From Peptostreptococcus sp. D1 (lineage in GTDB: Bacteria; Bacillota; Clostridia; Peptostreptococcales; Peptostreptococcaceae): DNA of 64,000 nt. How positions within the stretch are numbered: the first letter of the stretch is position 1; every line of letters starts with the position of its first letter. The notes below the pieces were generated by a model. That model made no database searches. It worked only from the letters and a program-made list of their open reading frames with translations, and had not been told where the DNA came from. Below are positions 1 to 10,017 of this stretch, one piece after another. Location of the stretch: positions 1-64,000 of the forward strand of contig NZ_FONP01000003.1 in assembly GCF_900112955.1 (NCBI RefSeq), written 5' to 3'. A program made the translations under genes and the position numbers.

Positions 1-22
1 ACATTAAGCGGAGATATTTAAA

Positions 23-340
23 ATGATGAATAAAATAAAAATAGGTTGGAAAGAATTTGATATTGAACACATTGAAAAAGAAAAGGCAAGATTGAATGTA
101 GTAAGTGGCGACTGCTATGGAGAGATTCATTTTGATAAAAATAAAATTTATTTAAATAATGAATTTTCAGATGAACAGAAACAAGCAACTTTAATACATG
201 AGGTGTTGCATGGAATCGAAAGAATGTATTCAATTGATAGCTTAGATGAAGATACAGTAACAAGGCTAGGAAATGCGTTGTATACAGTATTAATTGATAA
301 TAATTTAGAAATTGTAAAAAAAGAAAGAGAGGTAAAATGA
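23..340 (+). CDS. Phage-type small metallopeptidase (ImmA/IrrE-like)
   Basis: A 105-residue protein with one clear motif, HEVLHGIE at about residues 59-66, an HExxH zinc-protease signature. Small phage proteins of the ImmA/IrrE or SprT-like type carry this motif and sometimes cleave repressors, but this one lacks an obvious regulatory domain, so its substrate is unknown. GCGGAG lies just upstream, and ATG codons at 23 and 26 are both possible starts. Its stop overlaps the start of the next gene by 4 bases, so the two are translationally coupled. With its neighbours it belongs to a decayed prophage whose left part lies outside the window. The motif is seen; the family assignment is inference. 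Confidence 0.7.
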   Translation: MMNKIKIGWKEFDIEHIEKEKARLNVVSGDCYGEIHFDKNKIYLNNEFSDEQKQATLIHEVLHGIERMYSIDSLDEDTVTRLGNALYTVLIDNNLEIVKKEREVK

Positions 341-543
341 TGAATTACATTGAAAGAATGGAACAGGAATATATAGAACTTACAGGAAGGTTAGAAAAAT
401 TATACAAAGGCATAAAAACGCTTGAAGGTCTTACGGCTGATGAACTAGGTTTAATGTACGCACAGTACTATGTTATGAAAAATTATGAAGAAGTGTTGTC
501 AAGAAGAATTTCATTAGCAAAAGAATTAGGGAAAAGGAAATAA
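337..543 (+). CDS. Small phage protein, function unknown
   Basis: A 68-residue, highly charged, largely helical protein. Its first part (MMNYIERMEQEYIELTGRLEKL) and a later part rich in K, Y and E resemble the small phage proteins named after crAss001 gene 48, which have no known biochemical role. It overlaps the upstream metallopeptidase gene by 4 bases (ATGA), typical of a phage early-gene operon. The ribosome binding site is GAGAGGT inside the upstream gene. Nothing catalytic is visible. The family resemblance is from memory and moderate. Confidence 0.6.
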   Translation: MMNYIERMEQEYIELTGRLEKLYKGIKTLEGLTADELGLMYAQYYVMKNYEEVLSRRISLAKELGKRK

Positions 544-653
544 AAAAGTGGATTAACTCTATTTCTTATGTGGAGATAGAGAAAGTATATATCGACCTAG
601 ACACGTCGTTAAAAGGTCTTATTTTATTACAATGAAAGGAGTAACTATAAGGG

Positions 654-1280
654 ATGAGAGATAACTTACAGGGACTAATAAGAATGAATTTACAGCTTTT
701 GGCAGAGGATACAGGAGCTGGTAATGGTGAGGAAAATAATCCACCAGATGCAAAAGAGGGTAAAACTTATACGGATGAGGAGTTGCAGAAATTAATTCAA
801 TCTGAATCTGATAAAAGGGTTACACAGGCTATGAAAACTGCTGAGCTGAAATGGCAAAAGGAATATGAAAAGAAGCTAGAGGATGAAAAATCAGAGGCTG
901 AGAAGCTTGCTAAGATGACAGCAGACGAAAGGGCAAAAGCTAAATTTGAAAAAGAAAAACAGGAATTTGAACAGGAAAGAATAAAATTTCAAAGAGACCA
1001 ATTGGAACTAGAAACAGTAAAAGAACTTGGTAAACAAGGGCTTGATGTTGAATTTAGTTCTTTTTTAATGGGTGAAAATGCTGAAGCAACAAATGAAAAT
1101 ATCAAGCTGTTTAAAGAAAAATTTGATAGTGCAGTTGAAAGGGCTGTTACTGAAAGGTTAAAAGGAAACACACCCAAGACTACTGATAAGAATACTACGA
1201 TATCTGTGGATAGTCTAAAGGATATGACCGTTGATGAAATCAATGCAAATTGGGATTCAATCAAGGGAATGAAGCTATAA
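654..1280 (+). CDS. Phage capsid scaffolding protein (DUF4355 type)
   Basis: A 208-residue acidic protein. Residues 11-18 read MNLQLLAE, the usual start of this scaffold family, then comes a low-complexity stretch and a long coiled coil (about 60-130) rich in K, E and A. The C-terminal part carries the conserved-type segment FKEKFDSAVERAV. Such proteins sit inside the procapsid and guide major capsid protein assembly; they are normally encoded directly upstream of the capsid gene, and the start of that gene does follow 19 bases later. AAAGGAG at 635-641 supports ATG 654; ATG 684 also fits the family start. Portal and terminase genes expected upstream are absent. Confidence 0.85.
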   Translation: MRDNLQGLIRMNLQLLAEDTGAGNGEENNPPDAKEGKTYTDEELQKLIQSESDKRVTQAMKTAELKWQKEYEKKLEDEKSEAEKLAKMTADERAKAKFEKEKQEFEQERIKFQRDQLELETVKELGKQGLDVEFSSFLMGENAEATNENIKLFKEKFDSAVERAVTERLKGNTPKTTDKNTTISVDSLKDMTVDEINANWDSIKGMKL

Positions 1281-1299
1281 GAGAAAAGGAGATTAATAT

Positions 1300-1368
1300 A
1301 TGTCAATAAAGAATTTTATACCTAATTTGTATTATTTAGTACATATCAATTTGTTGGTTTGTATTTGA
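1300..1368 (+). pseudogene. Truncated phage major capsid protein, N-terminal fragment
   Basis: An ATG 19 bases after the scaffold gene, preceded by AAAAGGAG, opens a 22-codon frame that begins MSIKNFIPNLYY and then runs into unrelated sequence and TGA. Phage major capsid proteins paired with DUF4355 scaffolds commonly start with a very similar (M)xIKNFIP motif. The match stops after about 10-12 residues, so the rest of the gene and all downstream tail genes appear to have been deleted, with a junction near 1335-1345. Beyond it comes the promoter region of hrcA. Start, ribosome binding site and motif are visible; identity is inferred from position and motif. Confidence 0.6.
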
Positions 1369-1432
1369 AATTAAATGAAAAGGATGTTGTTTATAGAGTA
1401 ATTTTCTTTATTTAATTTTTTTAAAAAAATTG

Positions 1433-1461
1433 TTGACATATATTTTAAATAGTGGTATAAA
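1433..1461 (+). promoter_or_regulatory. Sigma-A promoter of the hrcA operon
   Basis: TTGACA at 1433-1438 and TATAAA at 1456-1461 are separated by 17 bases. The predicted transcription start is near 1468, just before the CIRCE operator, so HrcA bound there would block initiation or early elongation. Confidence 0.85.
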
Positions 1462-1475
1462 TGTATTAGATAGTT

Positions 1476-1502
1476 TTAGCACTCTAGTTAAATGAGTGAT
1501 AA
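1476..1502 (+). promoter_or_regulatory. CIRCE operator (HrcA binding site)
   Basis: TTAGCACTC at 1476-1484, a 9-base spacer, then GAGTGATAA at 1494-1502. This is the 9-N9-9 inverted repeat of CIRCE with one mismatch in the right arm (consensus GAGTGCTAA). It lies between the promoter and hrcA, the standard autoregulatory position for class I heat-shock operons. Confidence 0.95.
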
Positions 1503-1540
1503 CAAAAGAATGATTTAAGTTTATGAGAGAAGGTGATACT

Positions 1541-2554
1541 ATGGATCTTACTGAAAGACAATTAAATATACTTAAGGCCATAGTGAAGGACTATATAGAG
1601 ACGGCTGAGGCAGTCGGTTCAAGGACATTGTCTAAGAAATACAATCTGGGTATATCAGCTGCTACTATTAGAAATGAAATGTCTGACCTTGAAGATATGG
1701 GATATTTGGTACAACCACATACATCAGCAGGAAGAATACCAACACAAAAAGGATATATATTATATGTAGATTTTTTGATGGGAAACAGTGAATTAGAAGC
1801 TCATGAAAAAGAAATTATTCAGAAATGTATTAAAAGTAATTTTGAGAAGGTAGATAGTTTAATTGAAGAACTTTCGAAATTATTATCAAGTTTAACTAAC
1901 TATACGACTATAACCGTTTACGACAATCATAGTGAAACTTCAATAATAAAATATATTCAGCTTGTGAACTTGTCAGTGGATAAAATACTTTTGATCGTGG
2001 TGTCCGAGGATGGTGAAATAAAGAGTCAAGAATTTATTACTACAGAAGAGCTACCTCAGGCCAAATTAAATGTAATATCATCAAACTTGACGAACAAACT
2101 ATCTGGTAAAAAAATTGGTGATTTGGATGAAAATATGATTGAGTATATTAAATATGAAATTGGAGAATATTCTGATATAGTAGATGACTTGATTGATTTA
2201 TTAAACGATGTGGCAGATGAAGATTTCAAAATTTCTTTGAATGGAGCTACGAATATATTCAATTATCCTGAGTTTAATGATATGGTAAAGGCAAAATCAT
2301 TTTTAAATATGCTAGAGGAAAAGGACCACATTGCCAAAATGATTGGAACAAAAGGAATACAGAAAGATAATTTAAACATTGTAATCGGAAATGGTGAAAA
2401 TAATATTAGTACCGATTTGAGTATTATAACAGCGACCTATAATGTTCAAGATAATATGCAAGGTAAAATTAGCTTTATTGGACCTACTAGAATGGATTAT
2501 TCGAAAGTATATTCTATATTAAATTATATGAGCTTGCTGCTTGATGGTAAGTGA
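1541..2554 (+). CDS. hrcA: Heat-inducible transcription repressor HrcA
   Basis: A 337-residue repressor of class I heat-shock genes; it binds CIRCE and is kept active by GroEL in related bacteria. The winged-helix domain is at the N-terminus, with LSKKYNLGISAATIRNEMSDLEDMGYL-like recognition residues, and HTSAGRIPTQKGY, the family signature, at about 65-77. The C-terminal half is the GAF-like dimerisation region. ATG 1541 is chosen over an ATG at 1523 because AGAGAAGGTG sits at the right distance before it and the protein then starts MDLTERQ, as in homologues. First gene of hrcA-grpE-dnaK-dnaJ. Confidence 0.97.
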   Translation: MDLTERQLNILKAIVKDYIETAEAVGSRTLSKKYNLGISAATIRNEMSDLEDMGYLVQPHTSAGRIPTQKGYILYVDFLMGNSELEAHEKEIIQKCIKSNFEKVDSLIEELSKLLSSLTNYTTITVYDNHSETSIIKYIQLVNLSVDKILLIVVSEDGEIKSQEFITTEELPQAKLNVISSNLTNKLSGKKIGDLDENMIEYIKYEIGEYSDIVDDLIDLLNDVADEDFKISLNGATNIFNYPEFNDMVKAKSFLNMLEEKDHIAKMIGTKGIQKDNLNIVIGNGENNISTDLSIITATYNVQDNMQGKISFIGPTRMDYSKVYSILNYMSLLLDGK

Positions 2555-2574
2555 TAGGGTAAAGGGGTGTAAAA

Positions 2575-3201
2575 ATGGAAAATGAAAAGAAAGATATTGA
2601 TAATCTTCAAGATGATGTAGCTGTGAGTGAAGAGATTGACAAGAATGTAAACTTGGAGCAAGAGAGCTGTTCAGATAAAGAAGTTTTAGAATCTGAATCT
2701 GATGGAATATGCTCCAATGACGATGAAAACTCACAAAATGAAGAATCTGAACCAGCACTAAGGATTGGCTTACTGGAAAAAACAATCAAAGATAAAGAAG
2801 ATGCTTATCTTAGGTTAAATGCTGAGTATTCAAATTACAGAAGAAGAACATCAGAGGAAAAGTTGACAATCGGTTTGTTTGCAAATGAAAAAATAATGAG
2901 TGAGCTAATTCCAATAATTGACAATATGGAGAGAGCATTATCATCATTTGATGAGAAAGAGTCTTCTATGTATCAAGGTGTGGATTTAGTATACAAACAA
3001 TTGATTGATGTACTTGCTAAGCAAGGCTTGGAAGAAATATACCCTAAGATGGGGGATGATTTTGATCATAATTTTCATATGGCAGTACTTCAGGAGCCTA
3101 GCGAAGAATTTGAAGCTGGAAAGGTGACAATGGTACTTCAGAGAGGCTATAAGCTTGGTAAAAAAGTTTTAAGAGCTGCCATGGTTAAGGTTTCAAGCTG
3201 A
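2575..3201 (+). CDS. grpE: Nucleotide exchange factor GrpE
   Basis: A 208-residue co-chaperone that releases ADP from DnaK. The first 65 residues are acidic and disordered, followed by a long coiled coil (about 65-110) containing AEYSNYRRRTSEEK, then the beta domain ending in LGKKVLRAAMVKVS, the conserved C-terminal GrpE signature. It lies 20 bases after hrcA with ribosome binding site AGGGGTG. The 144-base gap before dnaK is very AT-rich and holds no evident terminator. Confidence 0.97.
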   Translation: MENEKKDIDNLQDDVAVSEEIDKNVNLEQESCSDKEVLESESDGICSNDDENSQNEESEPALRIGLLEKTIKDKEDAYLRLNAEYSNYRRRTSEEKLTIGLFANEKIMSELIPIIDNMERALSSFDEKESSMYQGVDLVYKQLIDVLAKQGLEEIYPKMGDDFDHNFHMAVLQEPSEEFEAGKVTMVLQRGYKLGKKVLRAAMVKVSS

Positions 3202-3309
3202 TAATATATGATAATTTATAATATCAGATTAAGAAAAGATAATCATTACTAAGAGTAAATAAAATATAGTATGAAATATTAAAAAATATTTACAATAATA
3301 AAAAAATAA

Positions 3310-5184
<1,875 letters not shown>

Positions 5185-5201
5185 TAAATTGTTTTAGATA
5201 T

Positions 5202-5232
5202 CAATGGCTTGTAGTTTTTCTACAAGCTATTG
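5202..5232 (+). terminator. Stem-loop between dnaK and dnaJ
   Basis: A 13-bp stem (5202-5214 with 5220-5232, one G-U pair) closes a 5-base T loop. Only a short, interrupted T run follows (TTTCTG), so it is likely a partial terminator or processing/stability element that lowers dnaJ output relative to dnaK rather than a full stop. Confidence 0.6.
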
Positions 5233-5280
5233 TTTCTGTAAAAAATAATGTCAAAATAATTTAGGAAAGTAGGTGCTATC

Positions 5281-6441
5281 ATGGCGTCAAATAAAGATTT
5301 TTATGAAATACTAGGGGTATCGAAATCCGCTGATGAAAAGGAAATAAAAAAAGCATATAGAAAAATGGCTATGAAATACCATCCTGACAAAAACCCCGAT
5401 GACAAAGAAGCTGAGGAAAGATTTAAAGAAGTAAATGAGGCATATGAAATACTATCTGATCCTGAAAAAAGGAGAATGTATGATCAGTATGGTGCAGATG
5501 CTTTTAATGGACAAGGTGGTTTCGGAGGTGCTGGAGGATTTAGCGGTGCTGGCGGCTTTGAAGATATTTTCGATATGTTTGGAGATGTATTCGGTGGCGG
5601 AAGAGGCTTTGGTGGATTTGGAGGCTTCAGTGGTTCTTCAAGACGTGGTCCTAGGAGAGGCGATGATATCAGACAATCTATAACGTTGGATTTCTTGGAT
5701 GCTGTTTTCGGTAAAAAAGTATCGATAAAGGTTACGAGAAATGAAGAGTGTGATGTGTGTCATGGTACAGGAGCGAAGCCGGGTACATCTAAAAAAACCT
5801 GCCAAACATGTAATGGATCTGGTGTGGTAAGAGATGTAAAGAATACCCCATTTGGAAACATAGCAACACAAAGAGAATGTCCAACTTGTCATGGTACAGG
5901 AGAGGAAATAGAAAGTCCATGTACGAATTGTCATGGAAAAGGCTATGTTAGAAAAACAAAAACAGTAGAGGTAGACATTCCAGCAGGCATTGATGATGGA
6001 CAGGCTATCAGACTTGCAGGTCAAGGTGAATATGGAGAGCTTGGTGGACCGAGAGGAGATTTAATTTTAATAATAAATGTCAGAGATCATAAGATGTTCC
6101 AGAGAGATGGCTTTGATATTTATATGAATATGCCAATATCGTTTGTTCAAGCAGCATTGGGTGATGATATACAAGTTCCAACCGTAGATGGTGACGTTAA
6201 ATACTCAATTCCTGAAGGAACTCAAACAGGAACTGTATTTAGATTGAAAGGCAAGGGAGTTCAAAAGCTTAATTCTCAGGGCAGAGGTGATCAATATGTC
6301 AAGGTAAATGTGGAAGTGCCAAAAAAATTGACAGATAAGCAGGTAAGCCTATTGAAAGAATTTGCAAAAGAAGCTGGAGAGGCTGTTACTGGAAACAGAA
6401 AAACTTTTGGTCAAAAAATTGAAGATTTTTTTACAAAATAG
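5281..6441 (+). CDS. dnaJ: Chaperone protein DnaJ (Hsp40)
   Basis: A 386-residue class I J-protein that delivers substrates to DnaK and stimulates its ATPase. The J domain (residues 1-70) contains the HPD motif in [12 protein letters not shown] Gly/Phe-rich linker (75-125) follows, then four CxxCxGxG-type zinc repeats between about 155 and 225 ([34 protein letters not shown]), and two C-terminal beta domains. The start at 5281 has GGAAAGTAGG upstream. Last gene of the heat-shock operon. Confidence 0.98.
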   Translation: MASNKDFYEILGVSKSADEKEIKKAYRKMAMKYHPDKNPDDKEAEERFKEVNEAYEILSDPEKRRMYDQYGADAFNGQGGFGGAGGFSGAGGFEDIFDMFGDVFGGGRGFGGFGGFSGSSRRGPRRGDDIRQSITLDFLDAVFGKKVSIKVTRNEECDVCHGTGAKPGTSKKTCQTCNGSGVVRDVKNTPFGNIATQRECPTCHGTGEEIESPCTNCHGKGYVRKTKTVEVDIPAGIDDGQAIRLAGQGEYGELGGPRGDLILIINVRDHKMFQRDGFDIYMNMPISFVQAALGDDIQVPTVDGDVKYSIPEGTQTGTVFRLKGKGVQKLNSQGRGDQYVKVNVEVPKKLTDKQVSLLKEFAKEAGEAVTGNRKTFGQKIEDFFTK

Positions 6442-6452
6442 TACGATAATAA

Positions 6453-6491
6453 GCTAGCACATCTATTAAAAATAAATGTGCTAGTTTTCTT
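6453..6491 (+). terminator. Terminator of the hrcA-dnaJ operon
   Basis: CTAGCACAT (6454-6462) pairs with ATGTGCTAG (6476-6484), followed by TTTTCTTGTTT. It lies between the convergent dnaJ and sortase genes and may also serve the minus strand weakly. Confidence 0.85.
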
Positions 6492-6544
6492 GTTTGCCAA
6501 TAATTATCAATTTGTAGAATGCTGATTGTATGTATTAAAAAGGT

Positions 6545-7291
6545 TTAATTAAAGTCATAACCAAAAGCATTTTTCATGTCCTGATTTGCATCAGAAGCTG
6601 GTATTTTTCCACTATACGTTGCTTTAACCATATACCTTAGGCTACCATCGTCATTACAAGTGATAAGAGTAAGCTCTGTTATTCCCTCAGAATCGTTTAT
6701 TACATCAACCTGTGTTGGTTTGATTGTCGTTATAGATAATGTATCATAAATATAAATAAAGCTAAAATCAGTCAAATAAATTATATTTCCTTGATTAATT
6801 TTTGCCAATGGTGAGAATAAAATTTTTGGAGAGTCTGGATAATTATGTCCTGCCAGTGCATAATTTCCGCTACCCATTACTTGATTTTCCTTCATAGTAC
6901 CAGCACCATAAGCAAGATTGTAATTGTTCAGTGCATCGAAAATAGGAAGGCTTAAATTAATAGCTGGTATTGCTATTGCACCACTAGCATTGTTAAAATT
7001 AACCTTATTTTTTGCATTTACAACCGTTTGAAGACTCAATCTTTCAACATTGTCAAAATTATAATCTGCTTTGGAAATATTTTTTTCCTTGTTTTTAGCA
7101 TTTTTTGATGCATTAATCAATATTTTGCTTTTATTACTCTCGTATTCACTGATATTTTCATTTAATAAATGACTTTTTAATGGCTTTGATAAGAAGAGAC
7201 ATAGAGCAATAATAAGAAAAATAATCCCTAATGTTAATCTTAGATTTACTTTATTCTTTCTTTCTTTTAATTTTCTTTGACGTCTAGACAT
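6545..7291 (-). CDS. Class A-type sortase
   Basis: A 248-residue membrane-anchored transpeptidase that would attach LPXTG-type surface proteins to peptidoglycan. A basic N-terminus (MSRRQRKLKERKNK) is followed by one transmembrane segment (about 17-37). The catalytic residues are visible: His in ALAGHNYPD, Cys in the TLITCND motif, and Arg about 8 residues later in GSLRYMVKA. ATG 7291 is preferred to an ORF start at 7339 because a GAAAGGAG box sits right before it. No LPXTG substrate is encoded nearby, so this looks like a stand-alone housekeeping enzyme. The subclass call is inference. Confidence 0.92.
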   Translation of the reverse strand: MSRRQRKLKERKNKVNLRLTLGIIFLIIALCLFLSKPLKSHLLNENISEYESNKSKILINASKNAKNKEKNISKADYNFDNVERLSLQTVVNAKNKVNFNNASGAIAIPAINLSLPIFDALNNYNLAYGAGTMKENQVMGSGNYALAGHNYPDSPKILFSPLAKINQGNIIYLTDFSFIYIYDTLSITTIKPTQVDVINDSEGITELTLITCNDDGSLRYMVKATYSGKIPASDANQDMKNAFGYDFN

Positions 7292-7415
7292 ATTTTCTCC
7301 TTTCAGATAGAATATTAATATTTTTATTATAACATACAATTATTACTAAAAGAATAAAATATTTTTCATGTATAGATTCGTGAATGTGTCTGTTTATTAT
7401 TGTGTGAAATTATGA

Positions 7416-7440
7416 TATAATTAAAGGGCGAAAGCTCTTT
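7416..7440 (+). promoter_or_regulatory. -10 box and GNRA-capped hairpin in the leader of the 7567 gene
   Basis: TATAAT at 7416-7421 is followed directly by AAAGGGC GAAA GCTCTTT, a 7-bp stem with a GAAA tetraloop (7423-7440). If transcription starts nearby, the mRNA carries this hairpin at its 5' end and has a leader of about 140 nt. No known riboswitch class is recognised; a 5' stabilising hairpin is one reading. Confidence 0.4.
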
Positions 7441-7566
7441 GAAAAATAAAAATATCGATGTATAAAACAGTGGTGATTTAGATAAAAAATATTTTATGTT
7501 ATATACTTATATACCTTTGTTTACAGTTTTTCTGCTGTTATGATTGTGATTTTGGAGGAATAGATA

Positions 7567-7917
7567 ATGTCTAAAAATAAGAAAAAACAAAAACCTTACT
7601 ATAAAGTTATGACTACAAATAATAAAATAGAAAAAGAATCAAAAGCTTTAGATCTAACAAAAAACACAACTTTTATGCTGGGTGTTGGATTTATTTTACT
7701 AATGTATTCAAAATATGTTTCTAATAATCTATTTTCAAGACTTACAGCAATTTTAGGATTACTGATAATGCTGTTTGGAATATATAGCTCAATAAAAAAT
7801 AATAGAATAAAGGAAAACAAAAATAAAATTAATTATATAATTGATTATGGTGCTCTAATACTAATAGTTGCAACATTATTGTTTAATATTTATATTCTGA
7901 TTATGAAAAATATTTAA
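7567..7917 (+). CDS. Small integral membrane protein, function unknown
   Basis: A 116-residue protein with a Lys-rich cytosolic start and three predicted membrane segments: about 34-53 (FMLGVGFILLMYSKY), 58-77 (RLTAILGLLIMLFGIY) and 91-112 (YGALILIVATLLFNIYILI). GGAGGAATAG precedes the ATG. It stands alone between a divergent sortase and the S-box/metNIQ operon. Nothing in it points to a substrate or enzymatic role, and I do not recognise a family. Confidence 0.7.
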   Translation: MSKNKKKQKPYYKVMTTNNKIEKESKALDLTKNTTFMLGVGFILLMYSKYVSNNLFSRLTAILGLLIMLFGIYSSIKNNRIKENKNKINYIIDYGALILIVATLLFNIYILIMKNI

Positions 7918-7946
7918 ATAATACACAAAAATATTTAAATTATATA

Positions 7947-7975
7947 TTGACAAATTGTCTCATTAGTAATATCAT
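7947..7975 (+). promoter_or_regulatory. Sigma-A promoter of the S-box metNIQ transcript
   Basis: TTGACA at 7947-7952 and TATCAT at 7970-7975, 17 bases apart, about 25 bases before the first paired bases of the SAM aptamer. Confidence 0.8.
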
Positions 7976-8000
7976 AAATAGCATAGTAAAAAATTAAATA

Positions 8001-8142
8001 CATCTCTTATCAAGAGTGGTGGAGGGACTGGCCCTATGAAACCCGGCAACCTGATATTTATCAAGGTGCTAATTCCAGCGACTTTATGTTGATAGATGAG
8101 TAGAATTTCGTGTCTGGTGTGAATTTTACTCCGGGCTTTTTT
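8001..8142 (+). promoter_or_regulatory. SAM-I riboswitch (S-box) with transcription terminator
   Basis: The aptamer core is unmistakable: AGAGTGGTGGAGGGACTGGC followed by the near-invariant ATGAAACCCGGCAACC region, then P3 and P4 and a closing arm GATAGATGAG (8091-8100) that pairs with CATC..TATC at the 5' end. Two competing hairpins form the switch. The terminator is 8112-8122 with 8127-8136 (GTCTGG/CCGGGC base) plus T6 at 8137-8142. The antiterminator is GAGTAGAATT (8098-8107) with AATTTTACTC (8122-8131). High SAM should stabilise P1, free the terminator and switch off metNIQ. Confidence 0.97.
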
Positions 8143-8279
8143 ATTATATTTTTTAAAAAAACATAATAAAATTTGTAATATACAGATTAAAATTATATTT
8201 ATAAATTTTTGATAATTTTTATTAAAATTTAGAATTTTTGGTATATATTAATTATAAAATTTAGAAAGGGAGTTAAATA

Positions 8280-9248
8280 ATGATTGAGATAAAAAATGTG
8301 AATAAATATTTTGGTGAAAATCAAGTGCTGACCGATGTAAGTGTAGATATTGAACAAGGAGAAATCTTCGGCATTATTGGACATAGTGGGGCGGGTAAAT
8401 CAACGCTTTTGAGATGTATAAATAGATTGGAAACATTTGATAGTGGAAATATAGTAGTAGATGGTAACAATGTAGGTAATCTCAATGAAAAAGAATTGAG
8501 GGAGCTAAGAAAAAATCTCGGAATGATTTTTCAACATTTCTCACTACTGGAAAGAAAAACAGTATTTGAAAATGTGGCTTTGCCAATGGAGTGCTTTGGA
8601 TTTCCTAGGGATGAGATAAAGAGAAGAGTTGAGGAATTGCTTGATTTAGTAGGCATATTAGATAAGAAAGATGACAAGCCTAGAAATTTATCTGGAGGTC
8701 AAAAACAAAGGGTAGCAATTGCGAGAGCACTTACAATGAGTCCCTCTGTATTGCTTTGTGATGAGGCTACGTCAGCTCTTGATCCTAAAACAACTAATTC
8801 AATTCTTTCTCTTTTACAGGAAATAAATGAAAAGCTTGGAATAACAATAGTGATGGTAACTCACCAAATGGAGGTTATAAAACAGATTTGTACGAGAACT
8901 GCAATTATGGATGCTGGAAAGATACTTGAAATTGGAAATACTGAAGATATTTTCTTAAATAACAATAAACCTCTGAGAAAATTGCTTGGTGAAGAAAATA
9001 TAGTTCTTCCGAGTGGAACAAATTTGAAATTATTATTTACAAATGATTTGTCTAATAAATCGATAATCACAGGTATGGCAAGAGAGCTAGATATAGATGT
9101 ATCTATTGTATTTGGCAAATTAGAAAAATTTAGAGAAGATATATTGGGATCACTTATTATTAATATTCCAGAGGGGTCACTTGATAAGGTTGAACAATAC
9201 TTAACAAATGTTGGAATGAGATGGCAGGAGGTAGACGATGAGCTTTAA
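8280..9248 (+). CDS. metN: Methionine ABC transporter ATP-binding protein MetN
   Basis: A 322-residue ATPase of the methionine uptake system. Walker A is GHSGAGKST near residue 40, the signature LSGGQKQRVAIARAL near 140, and Walker B LLCDEATSALD near 160. After about residue 245 it has the extra C-terminal NIL (ACT-like) regulatory domain typical of MetN, which in E. coli binds methionine and gives feedback inhibition. Ribosome binding site AAAGGGAG. It overlaps metI by 11 bases and lies under S-box control. Confidence 0.97.
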   Translation: MIEIKNVNKYFGENQVLTDVSVDIEQGEIFGIIGHSGAGKSTLLRCINRLETFDSGNIVVDGNNVGNLNEKELRELRKNLGMIFQHFSLLERKTVFENVALPMECFGFPRDEIKRRVEELLDLVGILDKKDDKPRNLSGGQKQRVAIARALTMSPSVLLCDEATSALDPKTTNSILSLLQEINEKLGITIVMVTHQMEVIKQICTRTAIMDAGKILEIGNTEDIFLNNNKPLRKLLGEENIVLPSGTNLKLLFTNDLSNKSIITGMARELDIDVSIVFGKLEKFREDILGSLIINIPEGSLDKVEQYLTNVGMRWQEVDDEL

Positions 9249-9891
9249 TGAGTATATTACAAATTTATTTCCACCAGCAATTTTACAAACCTTGTATATG
9301 ATAATAGTACCTACTGTATTAGCATCAATTATGGGGTTTGTTATGGCAATTATATTAGTTATTACAAAAGATGGTGGATTAAAACCGAATAAAGCAGTAA
9401 ACTGTGTGTTGGGATTTGTGGTAAATGTAATAAGAAGTTTTCCGTTTATGATATTGATTTTTGCGATGATACCACTTACAAGATTAATTGTTGGAACAAG
9501 TATTGGGGAAACAGCTGCTATTGTTCCGATAACAATAGGGTCTGCACCTTTCATAGCAAGACTTATGGAAAGTGCGTTAGATGAAGTCGACAAAGGACTA
9601 ATTGAGGCAGCAAAATCTTTTGGTGCTACTAATACTCAAATAATTTTTAAAGTGATGGTAAAAGAAGCTATGCCGTCTATTGTGTCTGGTATTACTCTTT
9701 CAGTTATATCAATTTTGAGCTATACGGCGATGGCTGGTGTCGTAGGTGCTGGAGGATTGGGTAATGTTGCTCTGACTTATGGATATAGCTCTTTTGATTA
9801 CAATGTAATGACTTTTACTGTTATCGCATTGGTTATCATCGTACAGATTATTCAAGGCTTGGGAGATATTGTGTACAAAAAAATAAAATAA
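9238..9891 (+). CDS. metI: Methionine ABC transporter permease MetI
   Basis: A 217-residue inner-membrane permease with five predicted membrane helices and the EAA-type loop EAAKSFGATNTQIIFKV that docks MetN. SFPFMILIFAMIPLTR near residue 65 and the C-terminal YSSFDYNVM are typical MetI segments. AGGAGGTAG precedes the ATG inside the end of metN, indicating coupled translation. Confidence 0.97.
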   Translation: MSFNEYITNLFPPAILQTLYMIIVPTVLASIMGFVMAIILVITKDGGLKPNKAVNCVLGFVVNVIRSFPFMILIFAMIPLTRLIVGTSIGETAAIVPITIGSAPFIARLMESALDEVDKGLIEAAKSFGATNTQIIFKVMVKEAMPSIVSGITLSVISILSYTAMAGVVGAGGLGNVALTYGYSSFDYNVMTFTVIALVIIVQIIQGLGDIVYKKIK

Positions 9892-10017
9892 GCTAATATT
9901 ATCTAGTAGATTAACAGAGCAAATAAATTAAAAAATAACAAATTATAAAAATAAGGTAAAAGCAAACTTTTTAAAAATAAGTTTGTTGATATAAAAAATT
10001 ATTTTAGGAGGAATTTT

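Noticed and set aside
594-618. Weak hairpin (GACCT with AGGTC) in the prophage gap
   Set aside because: Only a 5-bp stem with a 15-base loop; too weak to call a terminator.
5638-6024. 128-codon open frame antisense to dnaJ
   Set aside because: It lies entirely within dnaJ, has no ribosome binding site, and its Cys-rich content mirrors the zinc-repeat codons of dnaJ.
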